NCBI GenBank assembly: GCA_934376945.1
Contig: CAKRPI010000113.1
Span: forward strand, 1 to 6,085
Direction of reading: 5' to 3'
DNA length: 6,085 nt
Source: an uncultured Lachnospiraceae bacterium
GTDB taxonomy: Bacteria > Bacillota > Clostridia > Lachnospirales > Lachnospiraceae
The translations under genes and the position numbers were made by a program. This document shows, piece by piece, positions 5,708 to 6,085 of this stretch (the first letter of the stretch is position 1; every line of letters begins with the position of its first letter). A model generated the notes under the pieces. It did no database searches. It worked only from the letters and a program-made list of their open reading frames with translations, and was not told the DNA's origin.

Positions 5708-5726
5708 AGAAAGGAGAATTTTTCAG

Positions 5727-6085
5727 ATGGGATTTAAGACAGATATTGAAATCGCACAGGAAACAACGATGTCTCCGATTACGGAGATCGCTGCAAAGGC
5801 AGGTATTGAAGCAAAGTACCTGGAGCAGTACGGTAATTACAAAGCAAAAATTGATTACAATCTTTTAAGAGAAACAGACAAAGAGGATGGCAAGCTGATT
5901 CTTGTAACTGCAATCAACCCGACACCGGCAGGTGAAGGAAAGACCACGACAACGGTAGGTCTTGCAGACGGTATGCAGAAGCTTGGCAAGAATGTAATGG
6001 TAGCACTCCGTGAGCCGTCCCTCGGACCGGTATTCGGCGTTAAGGGCGGAGCTGCAGGCGGCGGATATGCACAGGTTGTTCCGAT
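5727..6085 (+). CDS. fhs: Formate-tetrahydrofolate ligase (formyl-THF synthetase), N-terminal part only
   Basis: The enzyme joins formate to tetrahydrofolate with ATP to make 10-formyl-THF, the first folate step of the methyl branch of the Wood-Ljungdahl pathway. The 119 visible codons show the family's start ([20 protein letters not shown], 3-22), the ATP-binding P-loop [10 protein letters not shown] (66-75) and the strongly conserved [20 protein letters not shown] (95-114). The full protein is usually about 556 residues, so roughly four fifths lie beyond the window. The ATG at 5727 has AAGGAG at 5711-5716 with a 10-base spacer. The reading frame is intact to the edge. It is adjacent to acs genes and preceded by its own promoter. 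As Fhs also supplies one-carbon units for purine synthesis, separate control would make sense. Confidence 0.98.
   Translation, partial: MGFKTDIEIAQETTMSPITEIAAKAGIEAKYLEQYGNYKAKIDYNLLRETDKEDGKLILVTAINPTPAGEGKTTTTVGLADGMQKLGKNVMVALREPSLGPVFGVKGGAAGGGYAQVVP

Noticed and set aside
5660..5726. THF or ZTP riboswitch in the fhs leader
   Set aside because: Both would suit an fhs gene, but the leader is short and I could not find the conserved cores of either class.

Overview
The window is part of a Wood-Ljungdahl (reductive acetyl-CoA) pathway cluster from an anaerobic, Gram-positive acetogen. All recognisable genes lie on the + strand, in the order acsD (3' end only), acsC, acsE, a reductive activator of the corrinoid protein (acsV/RACo type), a DUF3786 protein, and fhs (5' end only). 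Strong AGGAGG-type Shine-Dalgarno sites, codon usage and protein character suggest a clostridial acetogen. A gut Lachnospiraceae such as a Blautia relative is plausible, but that placement is inferred, because no marker gene is present.

Layout. Positions 1-230 are the C-terminus of the small corrinoid/iron-sulfur protein (CFeSP) subunit AcsD. Positions 267-1613 are AcsC, the large CFeSP subunit, which carries the [4Fe-4S] cluster and the cobamide. A 186-base gap with a row of compact hairpins separates it from acsE (1800-2585), the methyl-tetrahydrofolate:CFeSP methyltransferase. A 301-base gap (2586-2886) follows and is the most unusual stretch. It holds nested and mutually exclusive stems, a short motif resembling part of cobalamin riboswitches, a 9-base direct repeat, a long stem-loop, and four copies of YATCAGAA. 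Next comes the activator (2887-4815), with an N-terminal [2Fe-2S] ferredoxin domain and a C-terminal ATPase of the ASKHA fold. A probable intrinsic terminator (4838-4875) follows it. The DUF3786 gene is at 4933-5568. A good sigma-A-type promoter (TTGAAA-N17-TATATT) and a short structured leader precede fhs (5727 to the window end).

How the genes work together. Fhs activates formate onto tetrahydrofolate. After reduction to methyl-THF by enzymes outside the window, AcsE moves the methyl group to Co(I) of AcsC/AcsD. The methyl-CFeSP then supplies acetyl-CoA synthase (AcsB, not in the window). When Co(I) is accidentally oxidised to Co(II), the activator uses ATP and a low-potential electron from its [2Fe-2S] cluster to restore it. 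The DUF3786 protein has no established function, but its place between the activator and fhs suggests a link to corrinoid or C1 metabolism.

No mobile element, CRISPR array, tRNA or rRNA was seen. The protein genes are those of a known pathway. The novelty candidates are the noncoding gaps and the DUF3786 gene.
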